The translations under genes and the position numbers were made by a program. The notes below the pieces were generated by a model. That model saw only the letters and a program-made list of their open reading frames with translations, searched no databases and was not told the origin of the DNA. Shown in pieces: positions 10,675 to 20,714 of a stretch of DNA of 64,000 nucleotides; the first letter of the stretch is position 1, and each line of letters opens with the position of its first letter. Location of the stretch: NCBI GenBank assembly GCA_021292165.1, contig CM037877.1, forward strand, positions 10,097,980-10,161,979, written 5' to 3'. Origin of the DNA: Shinisaurus crocodilurus. Taxonomy: Eukaryota; Chordata; Lepidosauria; Squamata; Shinisauridae.

Positions 10675-11752
10675 CAGAGAGCCACTTGTGAGGAACTCCA
10701 AAAGGATCTTTCCAAACTGGGAGAGAATGTGCATCGAAATGGCAAACGCAGTTCAATGTAGGCAAGTGTGAAGTGATGCACGTTGGGTCAAAAAATCCCA
10801 ACTTCAAGTATAACCTGATGGGATATAAGCTAGTGGCAACTGACCAAGAAAGAGATCTTGGGGTTGTGGTGGACAGCTTGATGGAAATGTCGACCCAGTG
10901 TGTGGCTGCTGTGAAAAAGGCAAACTCCATGTTAGGCATAACTAGGGAAGGAACTGAAAATAAAGCTGCCAATATCATACTGACCTTATACAAATTTATG
11001 GTGTGACCGCACTTAGAATACTGTGTAGAGTTCTGGTCACCACAATTAAAAAAGGATACTGTAGAGTGAGTTGGAAAAATGGCAGAAAAGGGCAACTAAA
11101 ACTAAAACAACCTACCTCACAGGGTTGTTGTGAGGATAAAATGGAGAGGAGGAGGAGGAGGATTATGGAAGCTGCCTTGGGTTCCTTGCAGGAAAAAAGG
11201 CGGGGTATAAATATAATAAATAAATAAATAAATAAATAAATCTATGGCCTGGAGCAACTCCCCTACGAGGAAAGGTTACAGCAGCCGGGATTGCTTACCT
11301 TAGAAAAAAGGTGAGCAAGGAAAGACAGGACAGAGGTTTACGAAATTATGCATGGTGTGGAGGAAGTGGATAGGGAGACATTTTTCTCCCCCTCTCATAA
11401 TACTAGAATCCAGGGTCATCCCATGAAGCTGAATGGTGGGAGATTCAGGACAAATAAAAGCAAGGACTTCTTCACACAGAGCATAGTTAAACTACAGAAT
11501 TCACTTCCACAATATGTAGTGCTGGCCACCAGTTTGGAGGGCTTTAAAAGGGGATTGGAAAAATTCATAGAGGAGGAGGCTATCAATGGCTATCAATGGT
11601 ACACCAGTTGCTGGGAAACATGGGTGGGAGGTTGCTGTCACACTCATGTCCTGTATGTGGGATGCTATGGAAAGCTGGTTGGCCAGTGTGTGAACAGAAT
11701 GCTAGACTAGATGGACCCTTAGTCTGATCCAGCATGGCTCTTCTTATGTTCA
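10675..11752 (+). mobile_element. CR1/L3-like LINE 3' portion, split by a SINE tail
   Basis: The segment gives degenerate ORF2 fragments of CR1 type: KCEVMHVGSKN, the post-RT block ATDQERDLGVVVDS, AVKKANSMLGI, then (after the SINE) HGVEEVDRETFFSPSHNTR, the NKSKDFFTQS block and EGFKRGLEKFIEEEAINGY. Frames shift several times, so it is a fossil. It ends with TCTGATCCAGCATGGCTCTT near 11740. A related copy lies on the minus strand at 31403-31990. Confidence 0.85.
11105..11241 (+). mobile_element. SINE 3' half (5'-truncated) nested in LINE
   Basis: Starts at AACCTACCTCACAGGGTTG, continues TGTTGTGAGGATAAAATGG, then GCGGGGTATAAATATAAT and (AAAT)n. This is the same SINE as at 9243, 53685 and 63605. 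It interrupts the LINE between GGGCAACTAAAA and GGCCTGGAGCAACTCC, so it is younger than the LINE. Confidence 0.88.
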
Positions 11753-12335
11753 CTTCCAGTCAATATAGACATGCTGAGTATGATTAACTATTCAGCTAAC
11801 CCAGAATTAGTCAGCTTCATATGTCTTCAGATACTATTTCTTTTTAAAAAAGAGAAAAATAGTTATTTTCATTTATCTCTACTAAACAGTCTCCCTGGCT
11901 TACAAAGATAGAATTCTGGGCTTTCGAAAAGTGTTTATTTGGGTGTGGGAGGGGCTATATCAAGGACCACCAGCAGAACCCCACTGCAGGAGGTTCTTCA
12001 AAAACATCTTTCGAAGTTAACACAAAACTATCATATTTTGTGTTCCTCAGCCTCCCCCTCCCTTTCTCTCCAACTTTCTCAAAAAGTTGTATTTAGCATC
12101 TTCCACACGACACCCCTTGGGGGAACCAAGGCTGGAAAATCCTTAATTAAATTAATCAAAGGCAGGGACAAAATCTGTGGGGAGTATCGGAAAAGCCTTG
12201 AGCTTAATTAATCAGACACGGACAAGGAGTTGAAACCCAAAATTTAGCTGTGCTTTAGTTGTGCTTTTCCTTCCCATATGTCCTGATATGAATTTAAATT
12301 CTTTTTTTCATTTTTTATATTCAGAAGAATGTGAC

Positions 12336-12366
<31 letters not shown>

Positions 12367-12730
12367 GCAATACCCTCCCTGGTAGGGGGGAAAACCCTTC
12401 TGTGAACTCCAGATTTTGAACTTTGTTCCTGAAAAGATAATTTCCTCATTCTATGTCTGTATAGCCCCGCACGCCCCCAAAAGCCTCTGATCATTAGTTT
12501 GATGGGATTTGTCCAGGAAGAAGAAAGGAATGATAATTATAGCAAATCCCAATTGGTTGGCTTTATTCCATCAGGTTCCTAATTGGCCAATAATTTCCAA
12601 ATCTTTGAAGGCCCCTTCATATGTCCACCAATGTTTAGCCCGAGCAGGATTTTTCAAATGTGCTTCAAAATGTTGCAATAAGTAAAAATTGGTGTCATCA
12701 CCTAAGCTTTTGGGAAATTTTGGTAAATTA
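11753..12730. other. Mostly unannotated; two candidate conserved patches
   Basis: Apart from a (GT)n run at 12338-12366 no repeat is seen. The patches 12130-12260 (AATTAAATTAATCAAAG, GCTTAATTAATCAG) and 12480-12660 (CCAATTGG, CTAATTGGCCAATAATTTCC) have paired ATTA/CCAAT motifs as in developmental enhancers. The evidence is compositional only. Confidence 0.35.
12338..12366 (+). repeat. (GT)n microsatellite
   Basis: About 14 GT units. Confidence 0.95.
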
Positions 12731-13145
12731 GGGATGTACACAGAGCTCGATTGGGGGGTGGAAGTCTGGCGAAGTCACTGGGCTCCGCTCGACCCCCCGA
12801 GCTCCACTTACCCTGCCTTTTCCTGGCTCAACTTGCATTGTTATGAGCCGAGCCGGGGAAGTGACTTCCGGTTTCCGGTCCCACATTGTTTACATAGAAA
12901 ATGGCATAAGATACACTAAAAATGGCTGCAATTTGTGTAATTTGCGCTAATCACGGCCTACTTTGAGCAAATCACGGTCATTTCTAATGTATTTTACATT
13001 ATTTCTAATGTATTTTACACTATTTCTAATGTAAACAACATAGAGTTGGGGACCTGGAAGTCCTGCAAGTGCATCAGCTGGCGCTCATGCTCGGTTTGGC
13101 TCGTGCACTGCGAGTCAAGTCCAAGGCGGGTCGCCCACCCCTAAA
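12731..13145 (+). mobile_element. TA-flanked snap-back element, copy 2
   Basis: Starts TTAGGGATGTACACAG and ends GGGTCGCCCACCCCTA. Arms near 12886-12917 (TTTACATAGAAAATGGC) and 13002-13032 pair in inverted orientation. The middle holds a small tandem triplication of ATTTCTAATGTATTTTACA. Same family as 1087, 18872 and 21477. Non-coding. Confidence 0.75.
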
Positions 13146-13181
13146 AATTGGTGGCAGTGCCCAGACCTCTAAGAAAGGCTA

Positions 13182-13272
13182 GGGCTGTGCGAATCAGCAA
13201 AGCTCAAAATGCAGGCAACAGCATTTAAACCTCTGTGCTTTGCCTTGTTAGTCTGGACCTGTCACATTCCTA
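13182..13272. repeat. Short element with CTAGG...CCTAG ends
   Basis: Begins GCTAGGGCTGTGCGAATC and ends TGTCACATTCCTAG. The ends are imperfect inverted repeats and resemble those of the snap-back elements, so it may be an internally deleted relative. Confidence 0.35.
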
Positions 13273-14169
13273 GACTCTCAGATGCCCCCTGGAGCACTCT
13301 TTTGGACACCCCCTGACTGGCCTTGATGCTTAATACAAGTGGGTCCTGTGAACTGAACTCTGGACCACTTTGACCTCACCTCTGTCTTCTCCTGCTAACT
13401 ATACCGGAACTCTTGTGTATGACCCTGGACTGGCCTCTCTCTCTGTTATTCCTGAGACTATTCCTGAGAGGTTATTAATCTGAGCCTGGACTGGGGCACT
13501 TGCTGGCCTAGGAGCAGGACACAAGTCCCCAGACCAAACTGGAAGCTTTCTATAACCCTTCTTGTCCAGGAGGTCCCAATGGCCAGCCTTGGTGAGTGGA
13601 GCGAGTCTGGAACGTAAGAATACCTCACGGCCAGGAAGATATTCCAAGCTGCAGTTCTGATGGATCAACATATGAGGCAGGTGCTCAGGACTGATATTTC
13701 CTGGTTCTAGCTCCTGACACACTGTTAGTTTCATTACGAATTGTTCAGGTGTTTTACCCTTCCAAAAGATCTTGCTCCCCTGAGGTGGACACCAATAGAA
13801 CTGTCTTCCACTGCACTGATCAATCTCTTTATGGGACCATTGTTCAGATAGCAAGATGAGCCTTTATATGGAGGTTCCCATGGGTTCTCCGAATATGACT
13901 CTTATCCAGTGGAATAAGGAGCTGGGTGATTGTTGTGACTGGAATAGCAGTCTTTTCTTCTACATATGACCCCTGGCACTTCCTCCGATAAAAGTGTGAT
14001 TCATTGTCTGCAGTCTGCCTCTCAGGGGATACAGACCCTGTGGTGTTGGCAGGTGATGGACTTTAACTGCTAAGCTATGTGTAAGCTGCGCTGGAGCAGC
14101 TACTTTGGATTCTTTCTGAAAGCTTACATGTGATTGCGTGCGCAAAAGAGGAAATAAGAGTCGAGACAC
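13273..14169. other. Unclassified low-CpG stretch
   Basis: An open frame of 151 codons lies on the minus strand at 13399-13854, but I cannot match it to a family. The text around 13300-13450 (GACCCTGGACTGGCCT style) resembles LTR leader sequence in tone only. A remnant of an unrecognised retroelement is possible. Confidence 0.3.
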
Positions 14170-14900
14170 AGAATGATGGTGAAATTATGGGCCACATTTA
14201 TTGATTCGAGGATCTGGGAAGGGACGAGTGCGGGTGCTAGCTAAACCGGCTCTCAGCCAGTATACCCTTCAATGGGTGAAGCATCCCAATCGGAGGTGTG
14301 GCGCTGTAACTCGCCACTCCCCAATTTTACACCGTGCGGTGTTGGAAGGCCTCCTCCATGTCACCGCACGGGGCCATGAAACGCCATGCGGGTGAGAGGA
14401 ATTGGCCTCAAAGGCGGACCCTATCTCCCTGGCCGTGCCGTGAAACCGGGCTCAGGTGAGGCTAAGGTATCGCCAGTCACCTGAAAGGTGCCGTGGGATG
14501 ATCACCGAACCTCACCCCACTGCCTAAAACCTGCACTTACCACCAATGTGACCAAATCAGGGAGACGACGCAAAACAAAAAAGCACCCAACCCAAGAACA
14601 CAGTGCAGAGTAGGCGAAACATGCACACCACCACCAGGCCAATCAGCAATGGTGAGCCAAAATTCCTACTCGGCCCCGTCAACCGGTGACCAGAAATCCC
14701 ACACTGTGAATTGGGAGGGGGGGGAGCTGCTTCCTAGAAAAGAGGCAGAGGGTGGAGCAACACTGCCTAATAAAGGCCTCCCCCGCTCCTTCCCCCGCCT
14801 TGAGCCCATAGGTGGTTTCAAAATTAAACAGCCTCACCTCTCATTCCTCTACGCGTGCAAATAGTCCTCCCACCAACAGCTACGCGTTGGTGGGGGAAGG
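14170..14900. other. CpG-rich unclassified block
   Basis: CpG dinucleotides are markedly denser here than in the flanks (TTCGAGG, GACGAGTGCGGG, CACCGTGCGG, CACCGCACGG, AACGCCATGCGGG, GAGACGACG, TACGCGTG). It closes with a hairpin CCCACCAAC-loop-GTTGGTGGG at 14869-14894. It is non-coding. It could be a CpG island, or a recent GC-rich element or LTR fragment not yet decayed by methylation. Confidence 0.4.
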
Positions 14901-15009
14901 GGATTCTTGTGTTCTTGTGCACAGAACAGTATGGAATAGGTTAAGTTATTTGTCATGACATCGTCTTGCTGTTTTTGTGTGTTTGTGTTGTCGGTGTTAA
15001 TTGTTTAAT

Positions 15010-15290
15010 GGAGAGAGGTTGTTAACTGTTAAATATTTATTTGTTGTGTGAACCACCTAGAACTCTTTGGAGAAGGGATAAATATTGTTGTTGTTTTTTC
15101 TGTACAAATTACATACAGTTCTTTATTAAGCAACTGTAAACACTTCAGTGTAAAAATCCAGAAAACCTTTATAAACAAACAATTTGTAAATAGATTCTAT
15201 ACTACAATAAAAGAATTTTAACACAATTATTTACATCATGCAATGCTGACAAATTTTGGCAGTTTCTTGAATAAATATTGTTAAATACAT
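15010..15290 (+). mobile_element. L2-type LINE tail, split by a retrocopy
   Basis: GTGAACCACCTAGAACTCTT and GGGATAAATATTGTT follow the pattern of L2 tails elsewhere in the window (AACCACCCAGAGAGCTTTGG ... TATAAAAATG). It continues as AAATACATAAAG after the insertion. Confidence 0.6.
15078..15282 (-). pseudogene. Retroposed mRNA 3' end (5'-truncated processed copy)
   Basis: On the minus strand 15270-15090 ends with AATAAA (15122-15127), about 22 nt of sequence, then an A6 run plus AACAAC: the layout of a polyadenylated transcript end. It is bounded by the 12-bp direct repeat ATAAATATTGTT at 15078-15089 and 15271-15282. Together these are the marks of LINE-mediated retroposition. The 181-bp body is AT-rich 3' UTR-like sequence without coding content; I do not recognise the parent gene. 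Confidence 0.8.
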
Positions 15291-15324
15291 AAAGACCCAA
15301 GTTCGAAATTGTCTTGATTCTCAT

Positions 15325-15440
15325 TTTAGCTCTGAGAGATGAGATCAAGTCCTATCTCTGCTGCACAATCCCCATGTGGCCTTAGACAAGTAATTCCATT
15401 AGGACCTCACCTCAGCTCTGCATCTGTGAAATGGGTAACT
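15325..15440 (+). mobile_element. Old MIR-like SINE fragment
   Basis: GAGATCAAGTCCTATCTCTG, CCTTAGACAAGTAATTCC and TCTGCATCTGTGAAATGGGT follow the order of a MIR core (…ttgggcaagtcac…catctgtaaaatgggt…). Confidence 0.7.
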
Positions 15441-16038
15441 TGCATCATCAGTCTTTGAGATCAGATCAGAGCCAAGGTCAATGTTTTCTTCAATTGTCCA
15501 TGTAGGTTCTCTGCAAGCCAAAATGGGTAAATGTCTACCAAGAATCTGCGGCAATCCCAACTTCATGTTTAAATTGTCACTCATGACTGGGAGAGAATTT
15601 GAACTGGAGGTTCCACAGCTGACAAGAAGCTGAGATAAAAAATTTATCGGTTGAGCCATTAAAAGGCAACCCAACCGCCTTGCATCTCTTTTCATCCATT
15701 CTTCTTTTTAATTTCCTTCTAATCTTTCTGACTCTCTTTCTCCTCTATCTGATGCTTTAAAGTTCACAGATGCCTCTTTCTTGCTCTTGATTGGTTTTTC
15801 TGCTGGCCTGCATTCATCCAAATTACCTTTTTTGGGGGGGGAGAAAGTCCACCATATTTATTGCTAGTTGGCACGAATAACCCTTGGGTATAAATTAATT
15901 TATGTTTGAATACTTTCAATTTCCACTTTAATTCATATGTTTTGGCCCCTGCTGTTAAGAAAAATCTCTCAAAGGAGAATGGATGGCTCTGGGGACAGGC
16001 AATCAGCTTTAGAGAGTTTTCCTAAGAGAACTTTGATT

Positions 16039-16071
<33 letters not shown>

Positions 16072-16455
16072 CAGTCATGGCTGGGAAGAAAGATCTCACA
16101 AAACCATCTTTTTTTAGTCCTTTGGGACAATTCACACTTGGTGAACATGGCCCCACATCGGGGGGGGGGGTTGTTGTTAAAAAATGAATATAATTATTTG
16201 TCTCCTGTTGAATCGTAAGGCTTAATTATTATACAAGTATGTAAGGAGTTGCCTTGTTGAGGCTCAGAGCAGTGGTACATCTAGAAGTCGTGTTCAACCT
16301 GACAAGCAATTATTCTCTGAGGTCTAAAAGAAGGGTATTTGTCTGACTTACTACACAATCCTAGAACTGGAGATGGCAGAGCTTGAACCAAGGGATGTAA
16401 AAATAAAAATAAAAATCCAGAACAGATTCAAATGAGTTCTGATTTCTATTCATCT
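15441..16455. other. No recognised gene; one (AT)n array
   Basis: Only the (AT)n run at 16041-16069 and G-runs near 15834 and 16160 stand out. Confidence 0.5.
16041..16069 (+). repeat. (AT)n microsatellite
   Basis: About 14 AT units. Confidence 0.95.
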
Positions 16456-16765
16456 GACCTACAGATTCCGCAGTGGACCCACTTTTTTTCTGAATTGTGC
16501 GGATTCTGCAGACTTGCACACTGTTTTTTAAATTATTATTGTTTTGGGAGGAAATTTGCACAGATTTTCATTTGTGCAAATGTGCATTAATGCTAATGCA
16601 CACTTGCACTAAGGTATATTAGCACTAATGCACACTTGCACAAATGAAATAGAACTAAATTCTCATACATCCAATTCCATCAATAAATGGATGATGGAAC
16701 AGAAGATGCCTGAGAAACTGTGAAACTCAGAAGGGAATGGAGTTAACAAAACCTGTACATCCTTC
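16456..16765 (+). repeat. AT-rich interspersed repeat, copy B
   Basis: Begins CCTACAGATTCCGCAGTGG, contains TTTGTGCAAATGTGCATT, TGGATGATGGAACAGAAG and ATGCCTGAGAAACTG, and ends AACAAAACCTGTACATCCTT. The same order of blocks occurs at 1-245 and in reverse at 41386-41565. Confidence 0.7.
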
Positions 16766-16996
16766 ATTGAACCTATGCTGTTTCTGGTGGCAGCCCTGTG
16801 TCATACCAAACATGACACAGTGACTCCAACTATCCAGACTCATTGGGGTGAATCCAGACTAAGTTAGCTTCACTTAGGTCCCACTGAAATCAATGGGGCA
16901 AGTTATACTTGACTTAAATTCTATTGTATCACACAGTCTGCATCTAGCCCATTACCATAGATGTCTGCATTTAAGACGCAGCAGGAAAAACAGCTT

Positions 16997-17455
16997 AGAG
17001 CACAATCCAATGGAGCTGCCTGTAGCCCTCCAAACTCAGAGGATTACAGCCATCCTATGCAGGGTGGGAGAAGCATGGAGGCGATCTTTGCCTCCGTGCT
17101 CCTCCCACCCTACAAATCAGCTAAATGGCTGATATCGGCCGTCTAGCTGTGGCGCTTCAGACAGGGAGGGAGGGAGGCTGGAGTGCCACCACGATACCTT
17201 ATATCCCAGAGGACCCAGTCTCCTCCCCTCCCTACCCCCTGGAATTCCCCCTCTACCCCTTCTCTGAGGTTGCGCTTATGCCCTCAGAGACACAGCTGGC
17301 ACCGATCTTTCTGCACTGGTCGCAAGGTGGCGGGAGGGGGATCCAAACACGGATCCCCAGATCCAAGGTTGAGCCTCTTTTCTGACCCCAGAGCTGGGAA
17401 TCTGAACAATCCTACTGCCTTCTAGATGCTGTCTAGGGTCCATAGGATTGCTCTG
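16997..17455 (+). mobile_element. GC-rich element with AGAGCAATCC inverted termini, copy 1
   Basis: Left end AGAGCACAATCCAATGG; right end CCATAGGATTGCTCT, whose complement is AGAGCAATCCTATGG. The interior matches 49841-50288 in reverse orientation (CTAGCTGTGGCGCTTCAGAC against CTGAAGTGCCACAGCTAG). Neither copy codes for protein. It is probably a non-autonomous DNA transposon. Confidence 0.7.
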
Positions 17456-17539
17456 TCTATCTGTGTTTCTCAGAGACAGGTTATCTGAAGATATGTATTG
17501 ATATATGGGGACATGCACATTAATGCACAGGCACATTTT

Positions 17540-17632
17540 CTTTTACGCTCTCTCTCTCTCACTCTCTCTTGCTCTCTCTCACTGTCTCACTCTCTCGCTC
17601 TCTCGTTCTTTCTCACACACACACACACACAG
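17540..17632 (+). repeat. (CT)n-rich/(CA)n low-complexity tract
   Basis: Interrupted CTCTCT and TCTCAC runs followed by ACACACAC. Confidence 0.9.
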
Positions 17633-18318
17633 TGTTAATTTGTTCTAAGTACCCCAAACATTTTCTCAGACATTTTCTAGCTTCTCAGTTGAGACATACT
17701 GTAGGAAGCAGTAGAGGAACAGATGAGTGGGATAAAGTATCAAAGGAGCCTGATGACAGAGTAATCTGTGACAGTCTTTGAGACTGAGAGAGGTGTAAGA
17801 CTAAAGGGAGGAAGTTCAGTTTCCATGTTTGTTGGCACCATGGAGGTCCACTTAACCACGGTCTGGAAGACTTGCAAAGTATTTTTTTAAAGCAATTAAT
17901 TGGAAGACTTTTATTCAACTGATTATTAGCATCTTATTTGATTATTATTCAGAGTCAAGCCTCATTAAAACATGCCTTTGAGACTTTGTTGTGGCTGTTT
18001 CCTTAAATGTTGATTTAAAACAAAACCAACAGCCCAAACTATCTAAATCCAAACTATTTCATCCAAATTTTTTTTTCTGTCAAAGGGCCATTAAAGAGGG
18101 GGGGGGGATATCTCTGAAATACTGAATAGTCCAATCCTTCAATTTCACTTTTTTCCCCCCTAGGGAACGAGAAAACAGATGGCATGTGATTCTCCCACTG
18201 TAAGAAGATAAGTGTGCTAAGAGGGCAAGTGTGCTGAAAGAAACAGTGGAGTGTGGGGCTCAAATGAAAGATTATCTAGTTCTCCCCTGCACTCCTGTGG
18301 ATTTTGCTAACGGACAGG
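17633..18318. other. No recognised feature
   Basis: Plain sequence with a poly-T and a G-run at 18069-18110. Confidence 0.5.
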
Positions 18319-18469
18319 CTCTAGGTCAGTGTTCCCCAACCTTGGGTCCCCAGATGTTTTTGGCCTACAACTCCCAGCATGCCCCAGCCAGCACAGCTGG
18401 CTGGGGCATGCTGGGAGTTGTAGGCCAAAAACATCTGGGGACCCAAGGTTGGAGAACACTGCTCTAGGT
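18319..18469. mobile_element. hAT MITE, near-perfect hairpin with intact 8-bp TSD
   Basis: The element 18327-18461 (135 bp) opens CAGTGTTCCCCAACCTTGG and closes CCAAGGTTGGAGAACACTG. The two halves are almost perfect reverse complements across their whole length, meeting at CAGCACAGCTG. The flanks are identical 8-mers CTCTAGGT at 18319-18326 and 18462-18469, matching the hAT preference for a TCTAGA-like target. Arm identity suggests a young insertion or strong selection for the fold. Confidence 0.95.
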
Positions 18470-18871
18470 GAATGACAACTCTTTTGAAATTCAAATATAG
18501 ACCATCTTATGACAAGTATGACATAGGACCATAGTAAGAACCTTTGTTAGATCAGATCAAAGCTCAGTATAGACCAGCAACCTATTTCCAACAGTGATCA
18601 GCCAGCTGCTTCTGAAAAGTCCACAGAAGACCATGAGGGGGCAACAACCATCTCTTGCATGCCCAACAGGATATATATCCAGAGTATAGAGCAGTTGTGC
18701 TTGAAGGATTGGGCTCATGATGACACAGACTGAGTCAGCAGTTGGAGGAGCTCTCCAGTTTCTGGCTCAGCCAGGACACTTGGCCCCGCACAGTGCCCTC
18801 CCCAATGGGGGAGATGGTGGGCCCCTGGCACTGCATGTCACCCTCATGGGGTGGTGCATGGCACATGAACT
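18470..18871. other. No recognised feature
   Basis: The segment 18532-18600 (AGTAAGAACCTTTGTTAGATCAG...) faintly resembles LINE-derived text at 33965 but is too decayed to assign. Confidence 0.4.
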
Positions 18872-19256
18872 AGGGATGCACGAGGATTTCTTTCAGGGGT
18901 GGAAATCCAGTGGACTAGCCGGGCCGGGCCCCCCAAACTCCATCCCACTTACCTCTTCCCCGGCTCAACTCCCATTCTCCTGAGTTGAGCCAGGGAAATG
19001 ACTTCTGGGTTCCTGGTGGGCTGCTGTTTATGTAGAAAATGCCTTAAAGCGGCCACAATTTGCATAATTTGTGAAAATTGTGACCGCTTTGGACATATCA
19101 TAAGGCATTTTCTAAATAAACAGTGGCCCACCAGGAACCCAAAAGTCTGGCGAGTGGTGCGGCACACCCCAGCTTTTAGCCTGGCTTGGCAGGCACAGCA
19201 GGAGCGGCCGGTGAGCCAGAGGCAAGTCGGGTCCCATTGGATCGCCCACTCCTAAA
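18872..19256 (+). mobile_element. TA-flanked snap-back element, copy 3
   Basis: Starts CTAGGGATGCACGAGG, ends GATCGCCCACTCCTAAA. Long inner arms CTTTAAGG/AAAATGCC pair: TTTATGTAGAAAATGCCTTA at 19026 with TAAGGCATTTTCTAAATAAA at 19100, and GGGTTCCTGGTGGGC with GCCCACCAGGAACCC. Ends flanked by TA. Non-coding. Confidence 0.82.
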
Positions 19257-20040
19257 TGAACACTCAGTTGGTGCTGGGAGCATCCCGTCGAGTCCCCCTG
19301 TAATGGTCAGGCTATACTGGAAACATGGCATGGACGTTATTAAGGTAGTGTAGTAAACTGTCACAGACAGTGCCCAAAAGCCAGGATAGTTTTGGGAGGT
19401 CATACATATAGCATAAGATTCTACTACTTAGACAGAGTACTAGAGATAATTGCTGTGTAGCTGCCTTCTCCAATTATATTTCTTAGCTAAGAATGAGAAT
19501 TTCGATGAGAAACAAAACTGTAGTGTTTTCCTTACTGAAGTTGCTTCGCCCTCCCCCCATTTCCCAGGAAGGGCAGTTAGCCGCCGGTGTCTTACTGACA
19601 GCCTCTAGAAACAGGGGGAGAAAGAAACCTACAAAATACAGGGGAGGCATTTTGTGTTTTGTTCTCTATTTGGGGAGAGGAACTGATGTCTCGTTCACCC
19701 AGCCAACCCTGGAAGCCCAGGAGGCCCTTTGGCATATTCAGTGAACCAATTTGACCACAGATTAGGGGAGTTAAGCTTTCTTTTGCATATATTGTTTAGA
19801 TTTTGTATCCATATTCCAACTTTGTAATCAATAACCTTTGTCATTCTTTCACACAGTGGTCTTGCTTCATCTTGGTAATCTCCTGAATCTACCTTGACCA
19901 GGGACCTGAGTGGATGAGAGGCCCCAGATCAATAGACCCCTGCCACCCACATCCCCCACTGTCATTTCTGACAGGGGGTTGGGTCTGGAGATCAAGCCCC
20001 ACTCCCTGGAAGAATCCATGATGGTTCGATGGACTCAAAT
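19257..20040. other. No recognised feature
   Basis: Unique sequence without plausible coding content. Confidence 0.5.
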
Positions 20041-20136
20041 GAGGCAGGTTAAGTCTGTGGGCCACACGTTCCTGTCCCATGCCAAAGGACAGGTTAAGTC
20101 TGTGGGCCACACGTTCCTGTCCATTGCCAAAGTTAA
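20041..20136 (+). repeat. Tandem duplication, two ~47-bp units
   Basis: CAGGTTAAGTCTGTGGGCC followed by ACACGTTCCTGTCC occurs twice in direct succession (units start at 20045 and 20092), separated by CATGCCAAAGGA. Confidence 0.9.
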
Positions 20137-20378
20137 TGAAGAATTGTATGAAGTATAACTCCATTTTGTCCATTCTGAACTTACTACTAATCAATTTCAG
20201 CAGGAAATGTTGTTCAGAAAGGGGCAACCAACATGAACAAGGTTCTGGAGCAATTCTGCAAGGAAAAATGGTTACAGCATTATCATTCTATGTTGGTTGA
20301 TATCAGTTGTCAGTTGAGCAGTTGTAACATGGACTGGCAGCTTCATTTGTATGATAGCTTCAGCTGCATAAACTCCAT

Positions 20379-20714
20379 GACTGGGTTCATACAACATGAT
20401 AACCCACATTCAAGGGTTGAGTATAGGTTAAGTATGGGCTGCCGTTGAACTGTGGGTTGTTGTTGAAATGTGGGTTATCATGCTTTCTGAACCCAGCCAA
20501 GATGACAAACCATGGTGAACAACAGTTTACAACCCAACAACAAACCATGGGTCCTCTTCATGGGTTATTTGGGGTTAACAAGCCATGGCTTGTTAGCGCA
20601 GCTGGGTTCAGACAACACCATAACCCATGTTTCAACAGAAACCCACAGTTCAACAACAACCCACACTCAACCCATACTCAACTCTTGAGTGTGGGTTATC
20701 ATGTTGTCTGAACC
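20379..20714. mobile_element. Double-palindrome element, copy 1
   Basis: Outer ends ACTGGGTTCATACAACATG and CATGTTGTCTGAACCCAGT are inverted. Internal copies of the same end, CTGAACCCAGCC near 20490 and GCTGGGTTCAGACAACACC near 20600, face each other around a central NNGACAAACCATGG...CCATGGCTTGTTAGC core. Each half is thus itself a palindrome. The flanks show the 5-bp direct repeat CCATG. The element is non-coding. Confidence 0.85.

Noticed and set aside
10338..10781. 147-codon minus-strand frame
   Set aside because: Overlaps unique DNA and the antisense of a LINE; no motif seen.
10649..11095. 148-codon minus-strand frame
   Set aside because: Antisense shadow of the plus-strand CR1/L3-like LINE.
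13399..13854. 151-codon minus-strand frame
   Set aside because: Cys/Pro-rich but unmatched to any family I know; kept only as an unclassified stretch.
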